Below are positions 27,547 to 37,740 of a stretch of 64,000 nt of DNA, one piece after another; position 1 is the stretch's first letter, and each line of letters opens with the position of its first letter. The stretch spans positions 2,170,001-2,234,000 of the forward strand of contig NZ_CP070353.1 in the NCBI RefSeq assembly GCF_016919405.1, written 5' to 3'. The translations under genes were made by a program, and so were the position numbers. A model generated the notes under the pieces. That model did no database searches. It worked only from the letters and a program-made list of their open reading frames with translations, and was not told the DNA's origin. This DNA comes from Ensifer sp. PDNC004 (GTDB lineage: Bacteria > Pseudomonadota > Alphaproteobacteria > Rhizobiales > Rhizobiaceae).

Positions 27547-28536
27547 ATGACGACGACCGGCCAGGACATTTCCGTCTACTTCCGGACAGAGCTGGAAGAC
27601 GCCGGCGACATCGAACTCGTCGTCGTGCTGCCGACGTTCCGTCGGCCGGACCATGTCGTCAAGACGCTGAAAACCATTGTTTCCCAAAGGCCTGACATCT
27701 CCTACGCCACGGTCGTCGTCGAAAACGATGCCGACGGGCTGGCCGGGGCTGCGGCGGCCAAGGACTTCTTCCTGGGACATCCTTCGGATTCTGTCGTGAT
27801 CGTCGCGCACCAGCGCGGAAACTGCCACGCCTACAATGCCGGTTGGGCGACGGCGCTCCAAACCTACCCGAACCTCAAGGCGATCGCGATCATCGACGAC
27901 GACGAAGTGGCGGCGCCCGAATGGCTCGATTGCCTCATCGCGGCACAGGAAACGACCGGTGCCGATATGGTCGGCGGCCCGCAGCTTCCGGTTTTCGAAG
28001 GCGATGGCGGGCAGAAGTGGAAACGCCATCCGGTCTTCATGCCCCATTATGATGCGACCGGGCCGGTTCCCATTCTCTATTCCTCCGGCAACGTGCTCGT
28101 CACGCGCGGGGTGCTGGACGCGATGCCGCAACCTTTCCTGGATCCCGCCTTCAACTTCATCGGCGGCGGCGATGCGGATTTCTACAGCCGCTGCAAGGCG
28201 AAGGGATTTTCGTTTGCCTGGGCGGCCGATGCCTGGGTTGCCGAGACGGTGCCGGCCCGCCGCACCAGCGCATCCTGGATCAGGGCGCGCAGCCTCAGGA
28301 ACGGCGCGATCTCGACGATGCTCGAACATCGGCGAGACCCGAGCTTCAGGGGCCGCCTCAGGACCTTCGGCAAATCGCTGGCGCTGCTTGGCGCATCGAT
28401 CCCGCGTGGGCTGGAACTGTGGAACAAGAGCGGGTTGGCGGCGGCCGGGTCATACCATTTCTATGTGGCAATCGGCCGGCTGATGGCGGAGCTCGGCCTC
28501 GTCAACGAGCAGTACCGCACCCCGGAAAAGAACTGA
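27547..28536 (+). CDS. Glycosyltransferase family 2 protein
   Basis: GT-A fold transferase (329 aa). The nucleotide-binding strand is ELVVVLPTFRRPDHVVKTLK near residue 20-40; AIAIIDDDEVAAPEWLDCLI at about 115 holds the DxD motif, and FIGGGDADFYSRCKAKGFSF at about 205 is the acceptor-side (ED-like) motif. There are no membrane helices. The ATG at 27547 is chosen over an upstream ATG at 27409 because similarity to the fold begins soon after it and ACAGG lies before it. It is divergent from the GT4 operon, with 155 bp between, so the two could share a regulatory region. Confidence 0.87.
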   Translation: MTTTGQDISVYFRTELEDAGDIELVVVLPTFRRPDHVVKTLKTIVSQRPDISYATVVVENDADGLAGAAAAKDFFLGHPSDSVVIVAHQRGNCHAYNAGWATALQTYPNLKAIAIIDDDEVAAPEWLDCLIAAQETTGADMVGGPQLPVFEGDGGQKWKRHPVFMPHYDATGPVPILYSSGNVLVTRGVLDAMPQPFLDPAFNFIGGGDADFYSRCKAKGFSFAWAADAWVAETVPARRTSASWIRARSLRNGAISTMLEHRRDPSFRGRLRTFGKSLALLGASIPRGLELWNKSGLAAAGSYHFYVAIGRLMAELGLVNEQYRTPEKN

Positions 28537-28602
28537 CGACCGACACCGTCTTGCCGATAGCAAGCGGCCGAGCGGAACCCGGCCGGACGTTCTTTGCTCT
28601 CG

Positions 28603-29169
28603 TCAGTGCGAGCTGCTTGCCTTGACGGCGCCTTCCGGCAACTTGTCATCGGCGACATTGCCGTTCTTGTCGACGATCGGGACCGGCTTTTGCAGCGGTA
28701 CGTTCTGGCTGTTGGCGACGCGCTTGACGTCTTCCTTGGTCAGATATTCGAGCTGCTCGACGAGCACCTCGGTAATCACCTCTCCGCCGAGCTTCTTGTT
28801 CAGGCCGTCCTTGACCGTCGTCTTGAACGTCGGCAGGTCGAACGTACCGGTGTCGGCGATGTCGATGAATTTCGAGCCGACGAGCAAATCGTAAAGCTCA
28901 TCGGTAACCATCTGACGCAGCGGCGCGCGAAGGTTGTTGATCCCCTCCTTGGTGGCGGAGAAGGAAAGCTTGGTCAGGAAATAGCCCTGAACCGAACCAT
29001 CCCGGATGACCGGGATGGTGATCATCTCACCGGGAACATATTGCTCCGCTGCGCGCCGGGCGGCCTCGCCGTCAGCGACGACGGGCGCGGAGGCGCTTTG
29101 CATCGAGAAATAGACCGATCCGAGCGTGACCGCGCAGACCCAGATCCCGGTGAAAACGAGCTTCAGCAT
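28603..29169 (-). CDS. Membrane-anchored flagellar-locus protein, FliL-like topology
   Basis: A 188-aa protein with one N-terminal membrane helix (LVFTGIWVCAVTLGSVYFSM, residues 4-23) and a periplasmic domain. The pattern of strands and helices (MITIPVIRDGSVQGYFLTKL, then PLRQMVTDELYDLLVGSK and LPTFKTTVKDGLNKKLGG before ITEVLVEQLEYLT) resembles the C-terminal domain of FliL, the stator-associated stomatin-like protein. A true fliL is present at 52353-52847, so this would be a second, divergent one. It starts at the base where the preceding gene's stop ends and is the last gene of the long leftward flagellar string. Function unknown. Confidence 0.6.
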   Translation of the reverse strand: MLKLVFTGIWVCAVTLGSVYFSMQSASAPVVADGEAARRAAEQYVPGEMITIPVIRDGSVQGYFLTKLSFSATKEGINNLRAPLRQMVTDELYDLLVGSKFIDIADTGTFDLPTFKTTVKDGLNKKLGGEVITEVLVEQLEYLTKEDVKRVANSQNVPLQKPVPIVDKNGNVADDKLPEGAVKASSSH

Positions 29170-29537
29170 CAGAAATCGCTATAGCGGAACTGCGCTTCGG
29201 AATAGATGCCGTCCGCATCGGCATCCTGGGCGGCGGTCTTCAGGAGGTCGACGACGGCGCGAACTGCTTCGAGATGCGCCTCGACCTTCTGCGAATTGAC
29301 CGACAGCTTCTCGCGCAGGTGCAGTGCATGCGAGGAGAAAGCCGAAGAGTTTTCGCCCGGCAGCATGTCACGATGCAGCATCGTCAGTTCGTAGAGGCAA
29401 CGGCTCTTGTGGGCGTTCGATGTCTTGATATCGAATTCCGGGTCGACGCCGATCCGGCTGTTCTCGTTGTCGAGGATCATTTCCAGGCGGCCGAGCACGT
29501 TCTGGATCCGGACGTCATTGGATGCCATGGCTTCCAT
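29169..29537 (-). CDS. Helical protein, candidate FlgN-type export chaperone
   Basis: A 122-aa, almost entirely helical protein with no signal peptide. The segment NVLGRLEMILDNENSRIGV followed by AHKSRCLYELTMLHRDML matches the FlgN layout, in which an N-terminal helix with L..L...L..E is followed by a helix with K..LL.EL. FlgN keeps hook-filament junction proteins FlgK/FlgL unfolded for export, and no other candidate is visible in this cluster. The ATG at 29537 has GGGAG seven bases upstream. It overlaps the following gene's ATG by one base. The assignment is by pattern and context only. Confidence 0.5.
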   Translation of the reverse strand: MEAMASNDVRIQNVLGRLEMILDNENSRIGVDPEFDIKTSNAHKSRCLYELTMLHRDMLPGENSSAFSSHALHLREKLSVNSQKVEAHLEAVRAVVDLLKTAAQDADADGIYSEAQFRYSDF

Positions 29538-29554
29538 GAATCAACTCCCAATTG

Positions 29555-29664
29555 GATCACGATGATTTCTGGTCGGATCGACCGGATTCTCAAGCGATCT
29601 ATTCCTATGAATTAGAGCGGAATGCGGATGGAAAACTGCAAGCAGTTCCCCGACCCCGCCCTAG
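29555..29664. repeat. RIME-like intergenic palindromic repeat, copy 2
   Basis: A degenerate copy of the element at 6441-6554. It shares GATCACGATGATTT, the GGTCGG-TCGACC core, then AGAGCGGAATGCGG and GGAAAACTGC, and ends with CTAG. The arms are less perfect than in copy 1. The final CTAG supplies the TAG stop of the FlgJ-like gene, so the repeat touches the coding end. Confidence 0.7.
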
Positions 29665-30215
29665 GCTTGCTTGTTCTTGTCGTTGTCGGTCGAGAAGCCG
29701 GTCAGCGTCTTGCGCTCGTATTCCTGCACGAGGCTTGCGGCGAGGTTTCGGCTGTTGCCGTCGAGCGATGCCTGAACCCGATCGGTGCCTTCGGCACCTG
29801 CGAGCTGTTCGGCAATGCCGATGCCACCGCTCTTGGAGATCACGTCGCCGATCTGCTCGGCCATCATGCTCTTCCAGATGTCACCTGCGTTGCCCTTGCC
29901 GAAGACGTTCTCGCTTTCGGTCGGCAGCATCGACTTCACGAAGTTCTGCAGCACCATGGCCTCGAACTTGCGATAGGTTTCCGGAATCTTCTTCTGTTCA
30001 ACGCGGTTGTTGAGGTCGCCGAGGCCGCTCGAACCATCGGGCGACAGGTTCAGAACGTTGACGGCAGCGGCGAAGCCGTTGCCGTTTTCCGCGAGACTCG
30101 TCGCCTTGAACGCGGCACGGTTGGCCTTCAACCGCGCCTGTGCTTCCTGCACTTCGGCGGGGTCGGCGGCGCGCACGACATCCATCACCAGATCGCTGGG
30201 CGGAGAGATGGCCAT
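29661..30215 (-). CDS. flgJ: Flagellar rod-binding protein, FlgJ N-domain type
   Basis: A 184-aa rod assembly factor. The segment YRKFEAMVLQNFVKSMLP, followed by WKSMMAEQIGDVISKSGGIG and IAEQL, is the rod-binding domain of FlgJ (residues about 88-150). The C-terminal glucosaminidase domain of enteric FlgJ is absent, as in other alphaproteobacteria, so wall opening must come from a separate enzyme such as the transglycosylase at 39985-40557. The ATG at 30215 has GAGAGGA upstream; the ORF extends further to 30296, but into the preceding gene's tail. The stop codon lies in the terminal CTAG of a RIME-like repeat. Confidence 0.8.
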   Translation of the reverse strand: MAISPPSDLVMDVVRAADPAEVQEAQARLKANRAAFKATSLAENGNGFAAAVNVLNLSPDGSSGLGDLNNRVEQKKIPETYRKFEAMVLQNFVKSMLPTESENVFGKGNAGDIWKSMMAEQIGDVISKSGGIGIAEQLAGAEGTDRVQASLDGNSRNLAASLVQEYERKTLTGFSTDNDKNKQA

Positions 30216-30295
30216 GACGAATCCTCTCAAAATCGAGCCTGGGCATTGGTCGGCCCGGGTCCGCTCCGCCATCGGAGCAAACCGGGAATGACGCA

Positions 30296-30709
30296 CTATC
30301 GCCCGTCAAGCTTACCGGAAGCTGGCGCGTTGCCCGTAACGTGTTGATCGATCAGGTCGTAGATGGAATTGTCGGCCTCTTCACGGTCCTCGGACTGGCG
30401 GGCCTCCTTCATGTTTTCCTCGAGCCGGTCGGCTTTCGCGCGCTCTCTCAGCATGCGCGCCTCGTGCGTTTGCTGGATGCCGTGCAGCATCTGGTCCTTC
30501 TGCACGAGCCTTCCGATCTGCGAGGAATAGTGGCCGGAGAACATGCGGTGCATCGGATGCGCCGAGCCCATGGCGTCCACGACGACATCGATCGTCTCGG
30601 CCAGGACCTCGCGCTGCCGCACCATCTCGACGAAATCCGCCTCCGCCATCTGTTCGAGATGGCGCTGGACGGCGACCAGCCGCTTGAGTTTCTGCGAGCG
30701 GGTTTTCAT
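30296..30709 (-). CDS. FliJ-like coiled-coil export protein
   Basis: A 137-aa, highly charged helical protein (SQKLKRLVAVQRHLEQMAEA at the N-terminus, then long heptad runs with RERAKADRLEENMKEARQSE). Size, composition and position beside the export genes fit FliJ/YscO, the central stalk that links the FliI ATPase to FlhA. The sequence is too divergent for a firm name, and no other fliJ is seen near fliI. It starts 4 bp after fliR, with GGAGGATAGCC as ribosome-binding site, so it is in the fliR transcript. Confidence 0.6.
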   Translation of the reverse strand: MKTRSQKLKRLVAVQRHLEQMAEADFVEMVRQREVLAETIDVVVDAMGSAHPMHRMFSGHYSSQIGRLVQKDQMLHGIQQTHEARMLRERAKADRLEENMKEARQSEDREEADNSIYDLIDQHVTGNAPASGKLDGR

Positions 30710-30713
30710 CCGG

Positions 30714-31466
30714 CTATCCTCCCTGCATGACCAGCGCGAAACCGTCGCCGAACAGGCGCAGCATCGCGGCGATACCGAGATAGAGCAGGAACAAGCCGCC
30801 CATGATCAAATAGGGCTGTGAGATGAAGTAGATCGGGATCTGTGGCGCCAGCTTGTTCACCATGCCGATCGCCACGTTGAACAGCAGGCCATAGATGATG
30901 AAGGGACTCGCGAGCCTCAGCATGATCATGAAGATCTGCGACAGCGAATCGGTGAGCGTGATCAGAACGCCTTGCGGATCGAATGGCGTGCCGATCGGCA
31001 TGGCGCGATAGGATTGAACGATCGCCTCGATCATCACATGATGGAAGTCCAGCATGAACAGCACCATCAGGCCGGTGAAGCTGATCAAGCTGGTCACCTG
31101 ATTTTCGGGCGTATCTTCGATCACGTCCGACGATGGCGGCGAGGCAAAGCCCATCAGCATGGTGATCGCCGTTCCGGTGAACTGCAGTCCCAGGACATAG
31201 TAGCGGGCGACAAGGCCCATGACCGCGCCGACCGCCGTCTCGGCAGCGATCAGGTAGATGTAGCTGTGCCCCTTGCCGGTCACCTGCGGATAGATGTCCG
31301 TCCACATGACAGGCAGGATCGCCATGGAAACCGCGACTGCAATGAACAGCCGCACCTGCATCGGAACGCGTGCGCTGGAGAACCCGGGCATGATCATGAT
31401 GCAGCCGCCGATCCGGCAGAAAGCCGCAAACAGCGCCAACACCGTGCCCTCCGGGTCGGTGATCAT
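30714..31466 (-). CDS. fliR: Flagellar export gate protein FliR
   Basis: Core export-gate membrane protein (250 aa) that assembles with FliP and FliQ. It has about six hydrophobic segments ([55 protein letters not shown] and others), with FARIGG-type and [20 protein letters not shown] segments typical of FliR. The ATG overlaps the flhA stop as ATGA, so synthesis is coupled to FlhA. Normal length. Confidence 0.95.
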   Translation of the reverse strand: MITDPEGTVLALFAAFCRIGGCIMIMPGFSSARVPMQVRLFIAVAVSMAILPVMWTDIYPQVTGKGHSYIYLIAAETAVGAVMGLVARYYVLGLQFTGTAITMLMGFASPPSSDVIEDTPENQVTSLISFTGLMVLFMLDFHHVMIEAIVQSYRAMPIGTPFDPQGVLITLTDSLSQIFMIMLRLASPFIIYGLLFNVAIGMVNKLAPQIPIYFISQPYLIMGGLFLLYLGIAAMLRLFGDGFALVMQGG

Positions 31467-33550
31467 GAGATGGAGCCGATGATCTTGATCTCAAGGCCCT
31501 TGGCAAGCTCGACATGCGAGAGCACGGGCAAGGTGGCAAAGAGGCGCTCGATGATCATGCGCACATAAGAACGAGATTCGGGCGAACTTACCAGTACGAA
31601 GGGCATGCCGCGATCGAGATGTTCACGGATAACTTTCGTCGCCTGCTCGCTGAACTCTTCGAGGTGACGCGGATCGATGTCGAACTCGACAACCTCGCCC
31701 TTGGCGTCACGCTTGAGCGCCTGGTGGAAGACCATGTCCCACTTGTTGCCGAGGCGCAGCACGCGCAGGATGCCGTTGTCGGCAAGGTCGCCGCACAGCT
31801 GCTGCGACATGCGTACGCGCACGTGTTCGACGATCTGCTCGGTCTTGCGCACATGTGGCGCGAGTTCGGCGACCGCTTCCAGGATCAGGTGCAGGTTGCG
31901 GATCGAGACCCGCTCCGCCAGCAGCAGCTTCAGCACCGCCTGCAGGCCCGAATAGGACATGTGCGAGGTGCAGATCTCGTCGGCGAGCTTGCGGTATTCC
32001 GGATCGAGCCGCTCGATCAGCACCTTGACGTCCTTATAGGAAAGCAGGTGCGGCAGGTTGTTGCGGATCACTTCGCTCAAATGCGTCAGCACCACCGATA
32101 CGTTGTCGATCGGATGGAAGCCTTCGCGCTTCAGGTCCTCGGTGAAGGTTTCGAGGATCGAGACCGCCGGCATCCCGAAGGCGGGTTCGCGGATCTCGTC
32201 GCCCGGAACACTCGGCCGGCGGCCGCCGCCGGTGACCACCAGGACTTCGCCGACGCGCACCGTGTTGGACGCGATCGTCGTGCCGTGAATGCGGATATGG
32301 TAGGCCTTGTCCGGAATGCTGATGTCGTCGGAAACCTTGATTTCCGGGATGACGAGGCCGTACTGACCGGCGAACTTGCGGCGCATCTTGCCGACACGGA
32401 AGGCGAGTTCCTGGTGCGCACCGAGGAGGCGGGTCGAGACCTGCTTGCCGAGCAGGAGCTCGATCTCGGCGGTCTTCAGCACCGACTTGACGGAGTCCTG
32501 CTCGCCTTCCTTGGTCTGCTGGACCTTGGCGGCCTCTTCGGCGCGACGCGCGGCATTGGCAGCCTCGATCTGGCGCGGCACGAGCCAGCTCAGGAACGCC
32601 ATGCCGCCGCCGAGCACGGCGAAGGGCAGGAACGGCAGACCGGGAACCACGGCCAAAAGAATGATCAGACCGGAGGCGACCATCAGCGCCTTCGGGTAGC
32701 CGCCGAGCTGGCCGACGACGGCCTGGTCAGTGGAGCCGGATGTGCCGCCGCGCGATACCAGAAGGCCGGCAGCGAGCGAGACGATGAGGGCGGGGATCTG
32801 CGAGACGAGGCCGTCACCGACCGACAGCTTGACGAAAACGTCGGCCGCTTCGCTGATCTGCATGCCATGACGCAGGTAACCGATGATGATGCCGCCGAAG
32901 ATGTTGATTGCGGTGATGATCAGGCCGGCGATCGCGTCGCCGCGCACGAACTTCGACGCACCGTCCATGGCGCCGTAGAAGGAGCTTTCCTCTTCGAGTT
33001 CACGCCGGCGGCGCTGCGCTTCCTTCTCGTCGATCAGGCCGGCCGACAGGTCGGCGTCGATCGACATCTGCTTGCCGGGAATCGCATCGAGGGTGAAGCG
33101 CGCGCCGACTTCGGCGATACGCGTCGCACCCTTGGTGATGACGATGAAGTTTACGGTGATCAAGATCAGGAAGACGATCAAACCGATGACGAAGTCGCCG
33201 GACATGACGAGGCTGGCGAAACCGGAGATAACGCCGCCGGCAGCGCCGTGGCCTTCATGACCATGCGAAAGAATGACGCGGGTGGTGGCGATGTTCAGCG
33301 CCAGGCGCACCATCGTCGAGATCAGCAGGATGGTCGGGAACGAGGAGAACTCGAGCGGGCGCTGGATCCACAGCGAGACCATCAGGATCAGCACCGAAAA
33401 AGCGATCGAGAAGGCCAGTCCCATGTCGATCAGAAATGGCGGGATCGGCAGGAAGAGAATCGACAGGATCGCCACGATCCCGAGCGCGAAGCCGATGTCC
33501 CGGCCCTTCGGAGCTACTTTCGGGATGATCAGCGCTGCTTGTTGTGCCAT
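31463..33550 (-). CDS. flhA: Flagellar export gate protein FlhA
   Basis: Large export-gate subunit (695 aa) that uses proton motive force and docks chaperone-substrate complexes. The N-terminal half has eight membrane helices with the FHIPEP signature region ([17 protein letters not shown] at about 85, [20 protein letters not shown] at about 145, [10 protein letters not shown]). The C-terminal cytoplasmic half (from about 350) has GYVVVDPSTVV-equivalent and [22 protein letters not shown] segments and ends [16 protein letters not shown]. Full length. Its stop is overlapped by the fliR start. The 136 bp before it separate it from fliQ and may contain an extra promoter. Confidence 0.97.
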   Translation of the reverse strand: MAQQAALIIPKVAPKGRDIGFALGIVAILSILFLPIPPFLIDMGLAFSIAFSVLILMVSLWIQRPLEFSSFPTILLISTMVRLALNIATTRVILSHGHEGHGAAGGVISGFASLVMSGDFVIGLIVFLILITVNFIVITKGATRIAEVGARFTLDAIPGKQMSIDADLSAGLIDEKEAQRRRRELEEESSFYGAMDGASKFVRGDAIAGLIITAINIFGGIIIGYLRHGMQISEAADVFVKLSVGDGLVSQIPALIVSLAAGLLVSRGGTSGSTDQAVVGQLGGYPKALMVASGLIILLAVVPGLPFLPFAVLGGGMAFLSWLVPRQIEAANAARRAEEAAKVQQTKEGEQDSVKSVLKTAEIELLLGKQVSTRLLGAHQELAFRVGKMRRKFAGQYGLVIPEIKVSDDISIPDKAYHIRIHGTTIASNTVRVGEVLVVTGGGRRPSVPGDEIREPAFGMPAVSILETFTEDLKREGFHPIDNVSVVLTHLSEVIRNNLPHLLSYKDVKVLIERLDPEYRKLADEICTSHMSYSGLQAVLKLLLAERVSIRNLHLILEAVAELAPHVRKTEQIVEHVRVRMSQQLCGDLADNGILRVLRLGNKWDMVFHQALKRDAKGEVVEFDIDPRHLEEFSEQATKVIREHLDRGMPFVLVSSPESRSYVRMIIERLFATLPVLSHVELAKGLEIKIIGSIS

Positions 33551-33686
33551 GTCTCTTCCGTCTCATCATGAGATCAAGGCAGCATTCACACGCGCTGCCC
33601 CACTATAGAGATGGAGATACCCGTCCAAGCTTGCGCGAGGGTTTCATGGCGTCGCTGGCCGCTGGCCGATGGCCGGCGGTGCGGGA

Positions 33687-33953
33687 TCAGAATCCGGACT
33701 GAATGCGCGAGAAGATGATGTCGGTAAAGATGGAAATCTGAGCGCCGATGAAGGGCGCGGACACGGCAACCGTGATCATGACGGCGAGGATCTTCGGGAC
33801 GAAGGTCAACGTCATTTCCTGGACCTGGGTCAGCGCCTGAATGAAGGCGATGACAACGCCGACGATCATCGCGGCGAGAACGGCGGGCCCCGAGGCCACG
33901 ATCACGGTCCAGATCGCGGCCTGTACGATATCGAGGGCATCCGCCTCATTCAT
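33687..33953 (-). CDS. fliQ: Flagellar export gate protein FliQ
   Basis: An 88-aa export-gate subunit with two membrane helices (AAIWTVIVASGPAVLAAMIV and PKILAVMITVAVSAPFIGAQ) joined by the conserved loop ALTQVQEMTLTFVPK, the FliQ hallmark. Starts 7 bp after flgD and precedes flhA. Normal length. Confidence 0.95.
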   Translation of the reverse strand: MNEADALDIVQAAIWTVIVASGPAVLAAMIVGVVIAFIQALTQVQEMTLTFVPKILAVMITVAVSAPFIGAQISIFTDIIFSRIQSGF

Positions 33954-33960
33954 GGAGTTA

Positions 33961-35155
<1,195 letters not shown>

Positions 35156-35189
35156 TCAGACATCCTTCATGTTTGTCCGGTTCCTCACA

Positions 35190-36245
35190 CTAGAGGAAAT
35201 TGAGCAAGCTCATCTGCTGTAGTCGCGACGTTAGTGTATAGGACGTTTCCAACTGCACCTTGAGCGTGTTGATCCGGGTCGATGTCTCGATCGGATCGAT
35301 GCCTTCGAGATCGGCGACATGCGTGTTGACCAGCTTGAGCTGCGCGTCGATCGAGGTGTTCGCCTTCTTCACGCGCGATTCCGAGATACCGAGCTGGCTG
35401 CGTTCGCCGTTGAGCGCGGCGATGCCCTGCTCTGCATAGTCCAGAGCCGCGGTGCCTACGGCGGCACGCGCGTCAGGCGTAATGTTCTTGTCCATCAGCT
35501 CAGCCGAGATCACGCTTGCCAGCGCGAACATCCGGAAGCCCTTGGTATTGGCGTTGGTCGAGCTTTCGATCACCTCGCTGGCGCTGATCCGGCTCGTCAT
35601 GTTCTGGCTGGATGCGTCCGACCAGTTGGTGTCCCAATACCCCCCGGGGGTGGTATCCATGAAGCTCGTTTCCAGACCGGTGATGAACGTCTTCATCTGC
35701 GCGGCGGTGATCTGGTCGTCGGACGTGATGCCATTGGCGGACTTGAACGCCGTAAACGCAGTGTCGAAGGCCGTCTTTGCCGCAGACGTAGCGGTGTAGT
35801 CGGCGACAGGCTTGGCGTCGGTATTGATGCCCGAAAACAGGAACTCGCCGTTGAAGGACGTGTTGGCAGCCGCAGTGAAGGTCTGCAGCGCGCCCATGAT
35901 CTCGGTCTTCTGGATCTTCAGCTGGCTCGCGGCATCGTTACCCTTGTAGGTAACGAGCGTGTCGCGCACCTTTTCGGCCGCTTTCGCCATCGTTTCCAGC
36001 GCGCCCTGCGAGCCGGAGAGGCGCTGGGTTACGACCGAGTTGGTGCTCTTCATCGAGTTCAGACGGTCGATCTCGCGCTGAAGGTTGAGCGAGCGCGAAG
36101 CCGTCGCGCCAAGCGTCAGGCCAACGTCGTAGTGCCGACCGGTCGTCTGTTCCTGGGTTGCCTTCAGCAGATCCATCTGGTTCTGCTGAATCGTCATGCG
36201 CATGGCGGTCTGGATCGCCAGATTAGAAACGTAGGACGTCTTCAT
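35190..36245 (-). CDS. flgL: Hook-filament junction protein FlgL
   Basis: Second hook-filament adaptor (HAP3), 351 aa. The N-terminal helix MKTSYVSNLAIQTAMRMTIQ and the C-terminal THVADLEGIDPIETSTRINT with SYTLTSRLQQMSLLNFL are the D0/D1 coiled-coil ends shared by flagellin-like proteins; the middle is variable. Starts 2 bp after flgK, same transcript. Confidence 0.94.
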   Translation of the reverse strand: MKTSYVSNLAIQTAMRMTIQQNQMDLLKATQEQTTGRHYDVGLTLGATASRSLNLQREIDRLNSMKSTNSVVTQRLSGSQGALETMAKAAEKVRDTLVTYKGNDAASQLKIQKTEIMGALQTFTAAANTSFNGEFLFSGINTDAKPVADYTATSAAKTAFDTAFTAFKSANGITSDDQITAAQMKTFITGLETSFMDTTPGGYWDTNWSDASSQNMTSRISASEVIESSTNANTKGFRMFALASVISAELMDKNITPDARAAVGTAALDYAEQGIAALNGERSQLGISESRVKKANTSIDAQLKLVNTHVADLEGIDPIETSTRINTLKVQLETSYTLTSRLQQMSLLNFL

Positions 36246-36247
36246 GA

Positions 36248-37717
36248 TTACCTCACAGCTTCCATCAGGGCCGCCATCATGGCGTCCACGGTGCTCACCA
36301 GCTTGGCCGATGCTTTGTAGGATTGTTCGAGATCGAGCAGCAGCGACAGTTCCTCGTCGATGCTGACGCCGGTCTGCTTGCTGAGCGCTTCCTGAGTGCG
36401 TGAGAGCATCGCGCGCTTGTTGTCGTCAGCGGCCGAGGCGGTCTTGCGTGTCTCCTCGAGCCAGCCGACCGAACCGGTCGCAAAATTCAGCAGGCTGCTG
36501 GTTCCATCGAGACCGGTCGACGGGTCGAACGACATGTTCTCACCCATCTTGTTGATGAAGCCGTCGAGCAGGCCCGTGTAGCCGGGGCTCGGATTGCCGG
36601 CACCGCCGGGGTTCGAAACCACGCCGTTGAAACCGCCATCACGCAGAAGAAGCGGGTTGGCCTTCGCCAGAGCATTGACCGTGATCTTCGACGCCAGGCC
36701 TGGGACGACAGTTCCTGCCGGAGGCATCGTCGCCAAAGCCGGATCCGTGGTGAACAGGCCGGGTTTATAGGGGATCGGCGTCGGCGTTGCGCTCGGATTG
36801 CCTTCCTTGAACAGCTCGATCAGGCCGCGCGCGATTTCGTCGAGCTGCGACTGGAACTTCGGCGCGATGTCGTCGCGCAACTGCACCAGGCTCGCGAGCT
36901 TGCCCTTGGCCGTGGTGTCGGCGCCGCTTCCAGGCGCGATCGGCACGCCGTCGACGAAAATCTTGTTGCCGACCGTCGACGCGTCATAGGCCGTGGTCGG
37001 AGCGAAGGTGACCTTGCGCGGGCTGTTCTCGAAGAGAACCGTGCCGTCGGTGGTGAAGATCACCGTATCGTTGTCACCGCGGGTCACGGTGGAGATACCG
37101 ATGATCTCGGAGACCTGCTTCAGGATCTTGTCGCGCTGGTCGAGCGCGTCGCTTGCGTCGCCTCCCGTCGCAGACGCCGATTTGACGGCATTGTTTGCCT
37201 TCTCGAATTCCGCTAGCAAGCCGTTGAGCTTATCGACCTCGAGGGCGATTTCCTTGTCGGCATCCTCACGCAGGTTCTGCACCGTGTCCGAGGTCTTGTT
37301 GAGCGAGTTGGCAAGATCCTGCGCGCTGGTAACCGCAGATGCGGCAATCGTCTTGTTACCGGGGGTCGAGGCCAGCGTCTGCAGGCTGTTGCGGAACTCC
37401 GACAGCATCTTCGACGGCGCAGTCTCGTAGTTGTTGCCGCCGAGAGCCGATTTCAGGAGCTCCAGGCCATCGCGAAGCCGCGCCTGGCCGGAGGCTTCGC
37501 CAATGCTGGCGATGCTCTGCTTGAGCAGCGCCTCGTTCTGCGCCCGGTAGATGGATACGACCTGCGCGCCGCCGTTGCCGGTGCTGCCCAAGAGGGCGAG
37601 GCGACGCGAATAATCCGCATTGCCCGCGTTCGCGATGTTCTTCGACACGATCGCGGTCTGCTGCGCCGTGTTGCTGAAGGCTTGCTGAGCGATGGATATT
37701 GCGGAGGACAGCGACAT
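36248..37717 (-). CDS. flgK: Hook-filament junction protein FlgK
   Basis: First hook-filament adaptor (HAP1), 489 aa. N-terminal MSLSSAISIAQQAFSNTAQQ and SKNIANAGNADYSRR are the rod/hook-type motif, and the C-terminal GVSIDEELSLLLDLEQSYKA with TVDAMMAALMEAVR is the matching helix. Shorter middle than enteric FlgK (547 aa). Follows flgE by 23 bp. Confidence 0.95.
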   Translation of the reverse strand: MSLSSAISIAQQAFSNTAQQTAIVSKNIANAGNADYSRRLALLGSTGNGGAQVVSIYRAQNEALLKQSIASIGEASGQARLRDGLELLKSALGGNNYETAPSKMLSEFRNSLQTLASTPGNKTIAASAVTSAQDLANSLNKTSDTVQNLREDADKEIALEVDKLNGLLAEFEKANNAVKSASATGGDASDALDQRDKILKQVSEIIGISTVTRGDNDTVIFTTDGTVLFENSPRKVTFAPTTAYDASTVGNKIFVDGVPIAPGSGADTTAKGKLASLVQLRDDIAPKFQSQLDEIARGLIELFKEGNPSATPTPIPYKPGLFTTDPALATMPPAGTVVPGLASKITVNALAKANPLLLRDGGFNGVVSNPGGAGNPSPGYTGLLDGFINKMGENMSFDPSTGLDGTSSLLNFATGSVGWLEETRKTASAADDNKRAMLSRTQEALSKQTGVSIDEELSLLLDLEQSYKASAKLVSTVDAMMAALMEAVR

Positions 37718-37740
37718 GACGCGGACCGTATCTCTTTCAA

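Noticed and set aside
31514..33571. 685-codon open frame on the plus strand opposite flhA
   Set aside because: Shadow of flhA; no ribosome-binding site and no domain. Retained as a GC-bias artefact.
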